A DNA stretch of 64,000 nucleotides from Sinorhizobium sp. B11 (GCA_039725955.1 CP091035.1:62001-126000), one strand, 5' to 3'; counted from the stretch's first letter, positions 33,566-42,581 are shown. Program-made: numbers and translations. The notes: generated by a model from the letters alone, not told the origin.

Positions 33566-35365
33566 ATGCATTTGAGCCGTATCGTCATCAAGGGCTACCG
33601 ATCGCTTTCTTTAGTCGATGTCGCGATCCAAGACAAAGCGACTTGCGTCATCGGCGAAAACAATACGGGCAAGTCATGTCTAATGCAGGCGCTTCGCCTC
33701 TGCCTCGACGTAGATTTATCATCGGCATTCCGAGCTCTGCAGAAGGACGACATCCACAGTAGCATCGATCAAAGCAGGCCCTTCCAGGTCCTGGTCGGCG
33801 TAGAGTTCACCGGGTACGAGGCGAGCGACAACGAAGTCGCGATGCTTCATGGGACGCAGCTTGGCGATGGTCGCGCCCGAATTTTCTATAGGTTTCGTCC
33901 AAAGAACCTTGTCCGCAGCGCACTTGAGGCCGGGGAAAGAGCGGTCGACAGCTTAACGCTGGAGGACTTCGGATGGGAGCTTTTTGGAGGCGGCGACCCC
34001 AATGTCGACCTTGCTGACTTCGAATGGGATACCGACAATGACGATATCGGTGCCCGCTCCGTCGGTTTGCAGTATCTTCAGGCTTACCGAGTAGTCTTCC
34101 TCCACGCGTTGCGCGATGTCGAGGGTGACCTTGCCGATATGCGCCGTTCACCGCTCATTCGTCTGATCGAGGCCACCAAGATCGGAGCAGCGGAACAGGC
34201 GGCATTGATTGCGGCGGTGAAAGCCGCAAACGACGCGATCGAAAAATCGCCAGCAATCGAGTCCGTCGCGGATGCCATCGACGGAGCGCTCAAGGATGTT
34301 ACGGGTGAGGCCTTCGCACTCGACGTCGACATCGGCCTGAGTTCACCCACATTCCAGTCGATCCTGCGAAACATTCGCATCCTTTTGAGCGGTCCGTCAC
34401 TGAAATCATTCGAGCCAAGACGCAACGGTCTCGGGATGAACAATCTCCTCTACATTGCGATTTTGATCGAGCAATTCCGGAAGCGAGCAGCCGAGGGCAA
34501 GGCGGCAGGCGAACTGATCCTGATCGAAGAGCCCGAGGCCCACCTGCATCCCCAGCTTCAAAGCGTCTTGCTGGAGGCGCTACGCGAACTGCCGTTCCAA
34601 TCGATCGTAACCACCCACAGTACACAGGTGACTGCGAAAGCCCCGCTGTCATCCTATGTCATCATGACCAACACTGGCGGCAATGCACCGTTCATTTCAA
34701 CGATTGCCTCAAACACCGCACTCACACCACACGACGTTGCCGATCTTGAGCGGTACCTGGATGCAACGAAGTCGAACCTCCTGTTCGCGCGTAGGGTGAT
34801 GCTGGTCGAGGGAGCGGCGGAAGCTTTCCTTCTACCCGGCCTCATCAAATCGGCAATGGGGATCGACCTCGACCGCGTCGGAATCTCGATCGTGCCAATT
34901 CATGGCGTCCATTTTGGAGCCTATGCCCGGCTGTTTTCAGCTATCGGCCTCCCGAAGCGGTGTGCGATCGTAGCCGATGCGGATCTCGAACCCTCTGACG
35001 CCAAACCGGCCGGTGAAGACGACGACGATGTCGATACGCCGGAGAAGGAAGTTCTTTCGGCTTTGGAAGGGGACTTCGTAAAGGTCTTCCTCGGAGAAAC
35101 GACTTTCGAACGAGAGATTACGCTGCCCGCGAATCTCGAAATGCTACAAAAAGTCGCCAAGCGGCTAGGAGCACCACGCATTGCCGGGAAGCTAGACATC
35201 GCGCATATGCTCAGCTGGGTTGACGATGACCTAAGAAAAAGTGTGCTGAACACGGCCAAGCGATTTGGAAAGGCGCGGTTCGCACAGCTCGCTGCTGAAA
35301 ATATTCCCGAAGACGCCGCGGTTCCTGACTATGTCCGTAACGCCATCGATTGGCTGCTCGAATGA
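33566..35365 (+). CDS. gajA: Gabija protein GajA: OLD-family ATPase with TOPRIM nuclease
   Basis: 599 aa from ATG 33566; an earlier start at 33545 is possible. The N-terminal ABC-type ATPase has Walker A GENNTGKS (residues 30-37), signature-side RRNGLGMNNLLYIA, and Walker B LILIEEPEAHLHP (317-329) with a switch His in TTHSTQ. The C-terminal TOPRIM domain has the VEGAAE glutamate (414-419) and VADAD (469-473). This is the GajA layout: a DNA-cutting enzyme that is released when nucleotides fall during phage replication. Its stop overlaps the start of the UvrD-like helicase, the standard Gabija pair. Confidence 0.85.
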   Translation: MHLSRIVIKGYRSLSLVDVAIQDKATCVIGENNTGKSCLMQALRLCLDVDLSSAFRALQKDDIHSSIDQSRPFQVLVGVEFTGYEASDNEVAMLHGTQLGDGRARIFYRFRPKNLVRSALEAGERAVDSLTLEDFGWELFGGGDPNVDLADFEWDTDNDDIGARSVGLQYLQAYRVVFLHALRDVEGDLADMRRSPLIRLIEATKIGAAEQAALIAAVKAANDAIEKSPAIESVADAIDGALKDVTGEAFALDVDIGLSSPTFQSILRNIRILLSGPSLKSFEPRRNGLGMNNLLYIAILIEQFRKRAAEGKAAGELILIEEPEAHLHPQLQSVLLEALRELPFQSIVTTHSTQVTAKAPLSSYVIMTNTGGNAPFISTIASNTALTPHDVADLERYLDATKSNLLFARRVMLVEGAAEAFLLPGLIKSAMGIDLDRVGISIVPIHGVHFGAYARLFSAIGLPKRCAIVADADLEPSDAKPAGEDDDDVDTPEKEVLSALEGDFVKVFLGETTFEREITLPANLEMLQKVAKRLGAPRIAGKLDIAHMLSWVDDDLRKSVLNTAKRFGKARFAQLAAENIPEDAAVPDYVRNAIDWLLE

Positions 35366-37125
35366 AGCTGACACCGCAACAACAGCTCGCTCTCGACCAT
35401 CCTGGAAACCTGCTGTTGAAGGCGTGCCCGGGAAGCGGCAAGACGCGTACAATCGTGGCGAGGCTTGTCAAAGAGGTGGAGGAGGTGCGTGGGACGCCCT
35501 TCGCGGTCGCCTGCATCACCTATACCAATGCCGCTGTCAGCGAGATCGATTCCCGCGTCGCAGCCCATCTAATGCCCGACGATCAGATAAATTACGTCGT
35601 TTCCACTATACATTCGTTTTGCCTGCATCACATCTTGCGTCCGTTCGCGAGCAGGGTTGCTGGATTTTCCGGAACCATGAAGGTCCTTACCTCTGAGAGG
35701 AATGAGTTCACGGAAATCGCCGACCGCGCTGCTGAGCTGGTCGGCCGATACGATCTTCGCTTCGAAGACTACGTGCGGTTTGGTGGAATCGGCCTCGACG
35801 CGAGCGGCGCATTCATCGGATCTGCACTCGAAGACGACATGATCGCTCGCGCCGCGCCGCACTTCATGCGACTGGCTGCCGAGCGTGGATTTATCGACTT
35901 CGCCAGTATCCTCTATCATTCCTATTGTCTGCTTCGGGACGATCCTGAGGTCTCCCGATCTGTCGCGACCAAGTTTCGCTCATTCCTAATTGACGAGTTT
36001 CAGGACACCACGGAGATTCAGGTCGAGATCCTTCGGCTTCTTCACCAAGAAGGTCGATCCCGCTTCTTTCTCGTCGGAGATCCCGCCCAATCGATTTTTG
36101 GCTTCGCCGGTGCCAGACCGGAACTCATCGATCCCTTTGCTGACGAAATCGGCGCAAAGCGTGACCTATCCCTGTCATGGAACTTCCGCTCGAGCCCTGC
36201 CGTGGTTGAGCACGCAGAACGCCTTTTTCCCCGCGCCCCCGCGATGACCAGTGAGGGAAAAGCAAAGATATGCCTCGAGCCGGTCCATTTGGTCTCAACG
36301 AGACGGGTTTTCGATGCGATCACCGACGAATTTCTGCCCGCAATCGAGAGGATGAAACTCCCGTTGGGCCGGTCGGCGATCTTGGCAAAGAGCTGGAACG
36401 CGCTCTATCCCATTTCCCGGGCGCTTCGGGAATACGGCACGCGAGTGGTCGGGCCAGGAGCACGGCCCTATAAGCGCTCGCGTTTGTTTGCAGGTCTCGC
36501 CGAACAGCTTGGGGCGGCAGTGACGGACGAGCACCGATATAACATTCGGCAATTGGAACGCGCGACGTTCAACGCCATTCAAGATGCTTGCGGGGACAGC
36601 CGATTTGACGTCTACGGCTTTGACGGGCGGCGAACCATGGTCGCTCTATTGAGGATCGCGGGAGATCTAGCGGATAATCTCGATGGTGTCGAATGGCTCA
36701 ATGCGATGGCACGAGAGGTTGGTCGTGTTTTGGTGATGGATCAGTGGATCCCCGTTGAGCACGAGCGCGACTTCGCGATCTCGGTGCAAGACATGGTCGC
36801 GGATATGCGCCACAACGATATCGACGTTGATAATCTATCGATTGACGATCTGGGTATGTTTGCGAGCCCGGATAAGGCGCTCCGACTGATGACCATCCAT
36901 GAATCCAAAGGGCGGGAGTTCGCGGCGGTCGCCGTGATCGGGTTAAAGGAGGGTTCGATGCCCCACTTCAAGGCACGCTCACCTGAAGCGATCGCCGCCG
37001 AACGCCGGCAGTTCTACGTCGCGGTCACCAGGGCGGAGAAGCTCTTGATGTATGTGTACGACCAGGACCATTATAATAATCCGCCCAGCCGGTTTCTCGG
37101 GCAAGGCGGCGTGGGAATGGTTTAA
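35362..37125 (+). CDS. gajB: Gabija protein GajB: UvrD/PcrA-like helicase
   Basis: 587 aa from ATG 35362 (ATGA overlap with gajA). Superfamily 1 helicase motifs: Q-motif LTPQQQLALDHPGNLLLKAC, Walker A CPGSGKT (22-28), Ia TYTNAA, motif II LIDEFQDTTEIQ, III LVGDPAQSIFGFAGA, IV WNFRSS, V LMTIHESKGREFAAV, VI QFYVAVTRAEKLLM. GajB senses DNA ends made by GajA and enhances its action. Length and gene order match Gabija operons. Downstream, an unrelated small gene converges with a 4-base overlap. Confidence 0.87.
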   Translation: MKLTPQQQLALDHPGNLLLKACPGSGKTRTIVARLVKEVEEVRGTPFAVACITYTNAAVSEIDSRVAAHLMPDDQINYVVSTIHSFCLHHILRPFASRVAGFSGTMKVLTSERNEFTEIADRAAELVGRYDLRFEDYVRFGGIGLDASGAFIGSALEDDMIARAAPHFMRLAAERGFIDFASILYHSYCLLRDDPEVSRSVATKFRSFLIDEFQDTTEIQVEILRLLHQEGRSRFFLVGDPAQSIFGFAGARPELIDPFADEIGAKRDLSLSWNFRSSPAVVEHAERLFPRAPAMTSEGKAKICLEPVHLVSTRRVFDAITDEFLPAIERMKLPLGRSAILAKSWNALYPISRALREYGTRVVGPGARPYKRSRLFAGLAEQLGAAVTDEHRYNIRQLERATFNAIQDACGDSRFDVYGFDGRRTMVALLRIAGDLADNLDGVEWLNAMAREVGRVLVMDQWIPVEHERDFAISVQDMVADMRHNDIDVDNLSIDDLGMFASPDKALRLMTIHESKGREFAAVAVIGLKEGSMPHFKARSPEAIAAERRQFYVAVTRAEKLLMYVYDQDHYNNPPSRFLGQGGVGMV

Positions 37126-37367
37126 CGAAGTCGACCGTCGATACAAATGTGCTCTACGACCTTCGACCAGTCCGGGTTCATCCTCACCCCGGCACGAGGG
37201 TTGGCTGTAAGATAGCCGGCCACCTGATCAAGCGTGGAGAGAGGAACCTGATCTTTGTTTGAGCCGTCCGCGAGGCAAACGAATAGTCCTTTGTTTTTGC
37301 CGCTCTTGGCGCGCTCGACCCGCTGAACTGCAACACCCCCGACGATTTTCTCGATACGTGTGACCAT
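37122..37367 (-). CDS. Small hypothetical protein (81 aa)
   Basis: ATG 37367; starts MVTRIEKIVGGVAVQRVERA and continues KSGKNKGLFVCLADGSNKDQ with a short C-terminal VEHICIDGRLR. The beta-rich first half suggests a small compact domain that I cannot name. It converges on gajB, with the two stop codons overlapping by 4 bases. Not obviously linked to Gabija function. Confidence 0.5.
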   Translation of the reverse strand: MVTRIEKIVGGVAVQRVERAKSGKNKGLFVCLADGSNKDQVPLSTLDQVAGYLTANPRAGVRMNPDWSKVVEHICIDGRLR

Positions 37368-37521
37368 GATAAAACCGCTCCTGACCGTAACTACAATAAG
37401 GGCTCAACTCTGCAGGGAAGCGCCTTCTTCTCTTGCCCGAACGACATCGAACGGCGCAGCGATTGCGACGGCAAGTCATGTTCAGAATGGGAAGTGATGC
37501 TCAGAGGCCGCGCAGCGGTCA

Positions 37522-38349
37522 ATGTCCAGCCGATCGAAAAATTTGGAGAATGCCGTGTCGGGAATTTGTGCTCTATGTCTCAATGCCGCCGAGCTTTGTG
37601 AGTCACACGCAATACCGAAGGCCTTTATCAGGCCGATCCTGCGAGCGAATGGCGGATCGGCGATCCTAATGCCCATCGGGCCTGGCAAGATCCGCAGAGG
37701 CGGTGACGTTCTGAAGGGCAAGCTCCTTTGCGCAGCATGCGAGGAAATTACAAATAAGAAAATCGACGCGCCGGCAATCCGCTTTCTCTCGGACTTGAAG
37801 CGGCAGGTTGATAGCGGAGGTGGGTTAAAGGGAAATTTCAGGTCGAAAGATTTGGCGATTTTTGCGGTTTCCGTCTTATGGAGAGCGAGCCTTATTCGCG
37901 GATACACTCCCGTTCGCATAGACCGCAAAATGAGGGAGCGGATGCGCGCCCTCATTCTCGATGGCACGGAAAGCCCGCTAAAGCTCTTCTCGGTTCGTCT
38001 GGGTCGTCTCATCGACCGGACCGGTGGCTTCGACCGCGCATCGCTTGAACATTTCATCTTTCCGCCCAGCGGCCATTTCACCGACAAATCTCAGCAGGTC
38101 GTGACCATGGCCATGCATGGAATCATCTTTGAGCTGGGTTTTCCGCGCAACCGCGCAGCCTCGTTTCAGAAGCCGGGCTATCTCAAGGATAGCGCCACAA
38201 TGATATCGCTGCCCGATTACGATATCTTCCAAAGTCAGCCGATCGTGGCGGTGCTGGTGGATGGATATGGGAAGGAATATCGCGGACATTCGACTTTGAA
38301 GCAAAAAAGAGATTCACGGCATAGCCAGATTGCCGAGCTTGATACCTGA
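37522..38349 (+). CDS. CxxC zinc-ribbon/HNH-like protein
   Basis: 275 aa. Two CxxC pairs flank an S-H-x-I-P segment: GICALCLNAAELCESHAIPK at residues 14-33 and LLCAACEE near 70. This is the zinc-binding front of HNH-like nucleases of the C-C-H-C-C kind, though a clear N-x8-H pair is not visible. The rest is helical (FAVSVLWRASLIRG, VVTMAMHGIIFELGF) and rich in Arg. Genes of this look often sit in defence islands. Nuclease activity is only a possibility. Confidence 0.65.
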   Translation: MSSRSKNLENAVSGICALCLNAAELCESHAIPKAFIRPILRANGGSAILMPIGPGKIRRGGDVLKGKLLCAACEEITNKKIDAPAIRFLSDLKRQVDSGGGLKGNFRSKDLAIFAVSVLWRASLIRGYTPVRIDRKMRERMRALILDGTESPLKLFSVRLGRLIDRTGGFDRASLEHFIFPPSGHFTDKSQQVVTMAMHGIIFELGFPRNRAASFQKPGYLKDSATMISLPDYDIFQSQPIVAVLVDGYGKEYRGHSTLKQKRDSRHSQIAELDT

Positions 38350-38426
38350 GGCATGACAACCAGACTAAAGGTATTGATGATGCACAGCCTATACTATTCC
38401 CCATGCCCGAAACCTCGCCCTCCCCG

Positions 38427-39536
38427 TCATCTCACGCAGACGGAGCTCCTCGACGATCCTGAGCGCGGCCCGCGGCGTGTTTTGAGCGCCTCGGCAATCA
38501 TGCCGGCCGAGACCAGCGGCCGGGTCATGACGAGCTCGATCAGTTCCGGCAGCTTTGACGACGTGCGTTTGTCCGTCAGCCGCCGCTCCATCAACTGACG
38601 CGCCAGCGTCAGCCGGTCATGCTCCTTCAGGCCGAGTTCGGCGGCCACGATCACGCCGTGGGTCAGCGCCGAGAGACGCGTGTCGCGGTCGCGATGACGG
38701 CGCCGATCGACCGGAATGGATTTGAGGCCGAGATTGAAGGCGGCGAGATGCGCCGCGGTGGTCAGACCTGCCTGATGGAGGATGGATGCCGCCAGCAGCC
38801 GGCCGAGCCAGGAAGCATGTTGCAGAACCTCCAAAGAATTCCAGGCGTCGAGGGCGACGATCGCCTGCAGCACGCCTGGAAAACTGGAGAGTTCACGCAG
38901 AACGTCCCGCCATTCCCCGAGCCGTTCGTCCTCGTCCCAATCGAGATCATAGACCAGCGGATCCTTGGCCGGAGCCCGGCCGGGCGTCTTGGCTGGCTTG
39001 ATCGCCGCGTCGGAGCGCACCAGCAGCGCATCGATGGCGGCAAACTCGGCGTCGAGCGGGCTGGCGCCGTCTTCGCCGTGCTCGCCCTCCCCTTCTCCGG
39101 CCGCGACGGCCTCCGGCAGGGCGGCGTTGATCGCCACGGTGCCGTCGGCGCTATGTGATGCTGCAGGCGTGCTGGCGACGAAGTCGTGTCCGCGCAGGCT
39201 GCACAGACCGTCGGAGCCGAGTGCCCAGCCGGATGGCTGCGCCGCAATCCGGCGGCGCGTCCGCAGGACGTCGCGGGCGATCGTCAGCTCGTGGGTGGGC
39301 GCGCGGACATCGGCGCCGGCGTCGTGCAGCACCAGGTCTTCGAGATGCACCAGTTCGCCGTCGAGCCACAGCGAGGCGCAGGCGTCGGCAAAATGCATGC
39401 GCTCGATCCAGCCCGGACCGACCGGCGACCGGGCGATCCGCTCGTCGAGACGCGCTAGCGCCGATACCGCGTCCGAAATCGGTCGCAGCAGACTTGTGAT
39501 GGCCGGTTTCGACAAATCGTAACGCATTGAATTCAT
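38427..39536 (-). CDS. DUF1612/RHE_PE00001-type protein with frameshifted C-terminus
   Basis: 369 aa: N-terminal DUF1612-like region (ISDAVSALARLDERIARSPV then FADACASLWLDGELVHLEDL), a middle LVYDLDWDEDERLGEWRDVL, and C-terminal HTH start (LPELIELVMTRPLVSAGMIA). After EALK the frame turns to RRGPRSGSSRSSVCVR; reading one base earlier gives TPRAALRIVEELRLREMTGR, ARFRAWGIV with a stop at 38389, the normal recognition-helix ending. One A lost from the AAAA run at about 38479 explains it. DNA binding is probably impaired. These proteins are frequent on rhizobial plasmids beside VapBC and integrase genes, as here. Confidence 0.8.
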   Translation of the reverse strand: MNSMRYDLSKPAITSLLRPISDAVSALARLDERIARSPVGPGWIERMHFADACASLWLDGELVHLEDLVLHDAGADVRAPTHELTIARDVLRTRRRIAAQPSGWALGSDGLCSLRGHDFVASTPAASHSADGTVAINAALPEAVAAGEGEGEHGEDGASPLDAEFAAIDALLVRSDAAIKPAKTPGRAPAKDPLVYDLDWDEDERLGEWRDVLRELSSFPGVLQAIVALDAWNSLEVLQHASWLGRLLAASILHQAGLTTAAHLAAFNLGLKSIPVDRRRHRDRDTRLSALTHGVIVAAELGLKEHDRLTLARQLMERRLTDKRTSSKLPELIELVMTRPLVSAGMIAEALKTRRGPRSGSSRSSVCVR

Positions 39537-39612
39537 GGTAAATGATTTATTAAACGGATGCTATCTCTAGGTTTGTGTCCGTTACTGTACAGATTGCTTC
39601 AGGCCACGCCTA

Positions 39613-39641
39613 ACCATCGATAAGTAATGCTTATCGATGGT
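39613..39641. promoter_or_regulatory. Perfect 12-bp palindrome between divergent genes
   Basis: ACCATCGATAAG, TAATG, CTTATCGATGGT: exact inverted repeat. A further half site TTATCGATGGT occurs at 39732-39742, nearer the VapB start. Position between the DUF1612 gene and vapB suggests an operator for one of the two. Confidence 0.75.
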
Positions 39642-39818
39642 AAATCGACACACGGCGCAAATCGCCCCATCGTCACTTTGTCCGGGGCGAGTGAGATCGC
39701 ACAGAACCGCCCTCTCTCGGCGAATATGCATTTATCGATGGTTAGCCATCTCGGTGGCAAGGCTTGCCATCTCATTTACCAGACATTATATTTCCGTACG
39801 AATTCGATGAGGAAAACC

Positions 39819-40076
39819 ATGTCCGAACCGCAACTTTCCGTGCGCAGCACCAGAGCCCGAGATCTGGCTCATTCTCTGGCTCGGCGCACCGGCCAACCGA
39901 TCAACCGGCTCGTCGAAATCGCTCTCGAGCGCTACGACATCGAGCTTCGCCAGCAATCGAGCGTCCATCCGCTCGATGCGGTCTGGGAACTCGCCGCCGA
40001 AGGCCGGCGGACGGTTCCAGCCGGCACCACATCCGCGCACGACGACCTCTACGATGAGGACGGGCTGCCGAAGTGA
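39819..40076 (+). CDS. vapB: VapB-type antitoxin (PSK/Rv0623-like)
   Basis: 85 aa from ATG 39819, behind GAGGA. It starts MSEPQLSVRSTRARDLAHSL, the usual R-x-x-x-A-x-x-L-A-x-R-T-G DNA-binding start of this antitoxin class (ARRTGQPINRLVEIALERYD), and ends with the toxin-binding DDLYDEDGLPK. The GTGA overlap with vapC is standard. The partner toxin is frameshifted, so this may be an antitoxin that has outlived its toxin. Confidence 0.82.
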   Translation: MSEPQLSVRSTRARDLAHSLARRTGQPINRLVEIALERYDIELRQQSSVHPLDAVWELAAEGRRTVPAGTTSAHDDLYDEDGLPK

Positions 40077-40478
40077 TCGCACTCGATACCTCGGTGCTGA
40101 TTGCTATCATGCTCGATGAGCCGGAAGCGGCAACCTTCAAGACAGCCTTGCGGCAGGAACCGTCCATCGTCATCGGCTGGCCGACATTGTTCGAGACCAG
40201 AACGGTGCTTGCCGCCAAGGGTTTTTTCCAATCCCGGCGGCATTGTCACAGGTTTCTCCAGCGCACCGAATGTCGTGACGATCGCGTTTGATCGAACCCA
40301 TTACCTGGCAGCCGAGATGGCTCTCGAGCGCTATGGAAAGGGCCGGCATCCGGCCAGCCTCAACATGGGTGACTGCTTCAGCTATGCGGTCGCAACAGTC
40401 GCCAAAGCTCCCCTCCTCTTCAAGGGCCAGGATTTCGGAAAGACGGATCTGAAACTTCATCCGTTGTCGTCACGATAG
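40073..40478 (+). pseudogene. vapC: VapC PIN-domain toxin, frameshifted
   Basis: Starts at GTG 40073 (MIALDTSVLIAIMLDEPEAA, with catalytic Asp5), runs to VLAAKGFF, then leaves frame at the T6 run at about 40222-40227. Removing one T gives KGFSNPGGIVTGFSSAPNVV and the rest of the PIN domain (HPASLNMGDCFSYAVATVAK, LLFKGQDFGKTDL) to 40478. The truncated 72-aa product lacks the later acidic residues and should be inactive. A sequencing error in the homopolymer is the alternative. Confidence 0.82.
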
Positions 40479-40490
40479 GGCAGGGGTGCA

Positions 40491-40778
40491 ATGGAAGACC
40501 GCGTCAGATTCGCACTCGAAAAACTTCTCAATGTCGCGCACGGCGATACCGGCAAAGGCCGTCGCGTCGCCAATTTCATTCTGGCCTGGTGGAACGCCTA
40601 TGTGCATGGAGGGTTCGACCTGACGGACCTGGCCGATCTCGATCCTGAGATCTGCGAGGATATCGTCACGGTCTTCACCTGGATGGCACGGGAGGAAACC
40701 CTCTCCTATCCCGACGCCTATAAGCCGGAGATCGTCCAGATTATCCGCCGCTGGCGCCCGAACGTCGAGGTCGACTGA
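40491..40778 (+). CDS. DUF7673-like protein
   Basis: 95 aa. The pattern ALEKLLNVAHGDTGKGRRVA, NFILAWWNAYVHGGFDLTDL, ADLDPEICEDIVTVFTWMAR matches the small acidic DUF7673-type proteins found on plasmids and integrative elements of proteobacteria; function unknown. Its stop overlaps the integrase start by one base (TGATG), so the two are cotranslated, suggesting a link with the integrase. Confidence 0.65.
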   Translation: MEDRVRFALEKLLNVAHGDTGKGRRVANFILAWWNAYVHGGFDLTDLADLDPEICEDIVTVFTWMAREETLSYPDAYKPEIVQIIRRWRPNVEVD

Positions 40779-41932
40779 TGGCGAAGGCGAGCGAACCCTC
40801 GACCCTGTCTGGCATCGAACGCCGCGCCGTCGAGCTGGACACGATCGCCTCGGTGCTGCCGATCGAACGGAGGGACGAGCTCGCCGAGCTGCTAACGGAC
40901 CAGGACGTCGAAACGTTGCGCCACCTGGTCAACGAGGGAATGGGCGCCAACACGCTCCGCGCGCTGACCTCCGATCTCGCCTATATCGAAGCCTGGGCGC
41001 TTGCCGCCACCCGAAAGTCCCTGCCTTGGCCTGCACCCGAGGCACTGCTTTTGAAGTTTGTCGCCCATCACCTTTGGGACCCGGAAAAGCGGGCATCAGA
41101 TCCCGATCATGGGATGCCGGCGGATGTCGATGGCAATCTGCGGCGGCAGGGCTTTCTGAAATCCGCTGGTCCGCACGCACCGGCGACGGTGCGCCGGCGT
41201 CTGGCAAATTGGTCGACGCTGACGAGATGGCGCGGCCTCGACGGATCCTTCGCCTCCCCTGCCCTGAAATCAGCCATTCGCCTGGCCGTTCGCGCCGTGC
41301 CCCGCACACGCCATCGCAAGAGCGCCAAGGCAGTCACCGGCGACGTGCTGGCCAAGCTGTTGGCTACCTGCGCGACCGACAGCCTGCGCGATCTGCGCGA
41401 CCGGGCGATCCTGATGGTCGCCTTCGCCTCCGGCGGTCGTCGGCGTAGCGAAATCGCAGGCCTTCGCTTGGAACAACTGACCGTGGAAGCTGCGATCGAA
41501 ATTGAAGGCGGCCCTCCCCTCCCCTCGCTCGCTATTCATCTCGGCCGTACCAAAACGACGACCGGCGAGCAGGATGACGTCGTCTATCTCACAGGCCGGC
41601 CTGTCGAGGCTTTGAACGCGTGGATCACGGCCGCCAAAATTGACAAGGGGATCGTGTTTCGGGGGATCGGTCGCTGGAACACCGTTTCGAAGCGAGCGCT
41701 GGATCCGCAGTCGATTAACGCGATCCTGAAGCAGCGGGCAGAGAAGGCGGGGTTGGAGCCTGTGGAATTCTCGGCGCACGGGCTGAGGTCCGGGTATCTC
41801 ACCGAAGCCGCCAACCGCGGCATTCCCCTTGCAGAGGCAATGGAGCAGTCGAGGCACCGATCGGTTCAGCAGGCATCAAGCTATTATAACAGCGCCCAAC
41901 GGCGCACGGGACGTGCCACGCGGATGCTCTGA
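40778..41932 (+). CDS. Tyrosine recombinase/integrase
   Basis: 384 aa. The N-terminal SAM-like core-binding domain covers about 40-170 (DVETLRHLVNEGMGANTLRA). The catalytic residues are in order: Arg in FASGGRRRSEIAGL, H-x-x-R in SAHGLRSGYLTE, His in EQSRHRSVQQ, and nucleophile Tyr in ASSYYNSAQRR. Such integrases with a DUF7673 gene, VapBC and a DUF1612 protein are typical of rhizobial plasmids. A fragment of a paralogue (ELDVLEAILPFNRRDQLAGL) survives at 50668-50817. Confidence 0.88.
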   Translation: MAKASEPSTLSGIERRAVELDTIASVLPIERRDELAELLTDQDVETLRHLVNEGMGANTLRALTSDLAYIEAWALAATRKSLPWPAPEALLLKFVAHHLWDPEKRASDPDHGMPADVDGNLRRQGFLKSAGPHAPATVRRRLANWSTLTRWRGLDGSFASPALKSAIRLAVRAVPRTRHRKSAKAVTGDVLAKLLATCATDSLRDLRDRAILMVAFASGGRRRSEIAGLRLEQLTVEAAIEIEGGPPLPSLAIHLGRTKTTTGEQDDVVYLTGRPVEALNAWITAAKIDKGIVFRGIGRWNTVSKRALDPQSINAILKQRAEKAGLEPVEFSAHGLRSGYLTEAANRGIPLAEAMEQSRHRSVQQASSYYNSAQRRTGRATRML

Positions 41933-42086
41933 ACTTGTACCGGTCGCCGATCAAAATGCGCCTTTGCCAGCCCTCGCCCGAATCCCATAGATCGGAGTAT
42001 GACATAAGCGAGTCAAAACGGCCGGCCGCTGGCGGAGCGAACCGAATGTTTAAGTTCAAAAGGACAATAGCCGGCGACCGGCGTGC

Positions 42087-42581
42087 CTAATCAACGACGT
42101 TTAGCAGGACTCTTAGCGCCTCATGTTCAGGACCATTGGGCTTCAAAGCAAGGAAGGCGTCGACCGACCTGTGTGTCTCGTGTCCTCCTGACGCCGGATT
42201 GGCGCGATGCAGCACAAAGCGGCCACCGTGCTTGCCGTCCCCGCACAAGAACCAACGGTCGCCGTTGGAGCTCGCAGCAAATTCGATCTGTTCTTCCGGT
42301 TCATAGCTTTCCCCGACAGCGCCTATGTCGTCGAGGGGATGCGCCTGCTCGCGCGAGATAGTCGCTTGATCCGCTGGCTCGCCTGCGATTTGCCTTTCGC
42401 CTGTGCTTATCGAGGCGGGATAGTCATCCGGCGCGATCATGCCGGACCGGATCTGCTCGATGAGAGTGGTTTCCGCCGAGTGATCTGCTCCCGCTTCGGG
42501 CTTCAGGTCGAGCGTCGCGTAGTCCGCTCTTTTGAGAAGCCTGCGCAGGAGCGACTGCTTTATGTGAGTTATGTTCACCAC
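42087..42581 (-). CDS. SSNGD-motif hypothetical protein (block B copy)
   Basis: 164 aa from GTG 42581 (GGGGGAGGG upstream); GTG 42578 would give an exact GTGA overlap with the small membrane ORF before it. Residues 1-95 are charged and partly helical (LLRRLLKRADYATLDLKPEA). Residues 98-164 (EFAASSNGDRWFLCGDGKHG, RFVLHRANPASGGHETHRSV, DAFLALKPNGPEHEALRVLL) match the first half of the protein at 16075. The shared module sits at opposite ends of the two proteins, so it is a movable domain. No function known. Confidence 0.65.
   Translation of the reverse strand: MVNITHIKQSLLRRLLKRADYATLDLKPEAGADHSAETTLIEQIRSGMIAPDDYPASISTGERQIAGEPADQATISREQAHPLDDIGAVGESYEPEEQIEFAASSNGDRWFLCGDGKHGGRFVLHRANPASGGHETHRSVDAFLALKPNGPEHEALRVLLNVVD

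Noticed and set aside
39500..39810. Possible replication origin or partition site
   Set aside because: Palindromes and modest A/T content suggested an origin, but no repA, repB or repC gene is in the window; an operator explains the palindrome more simply.
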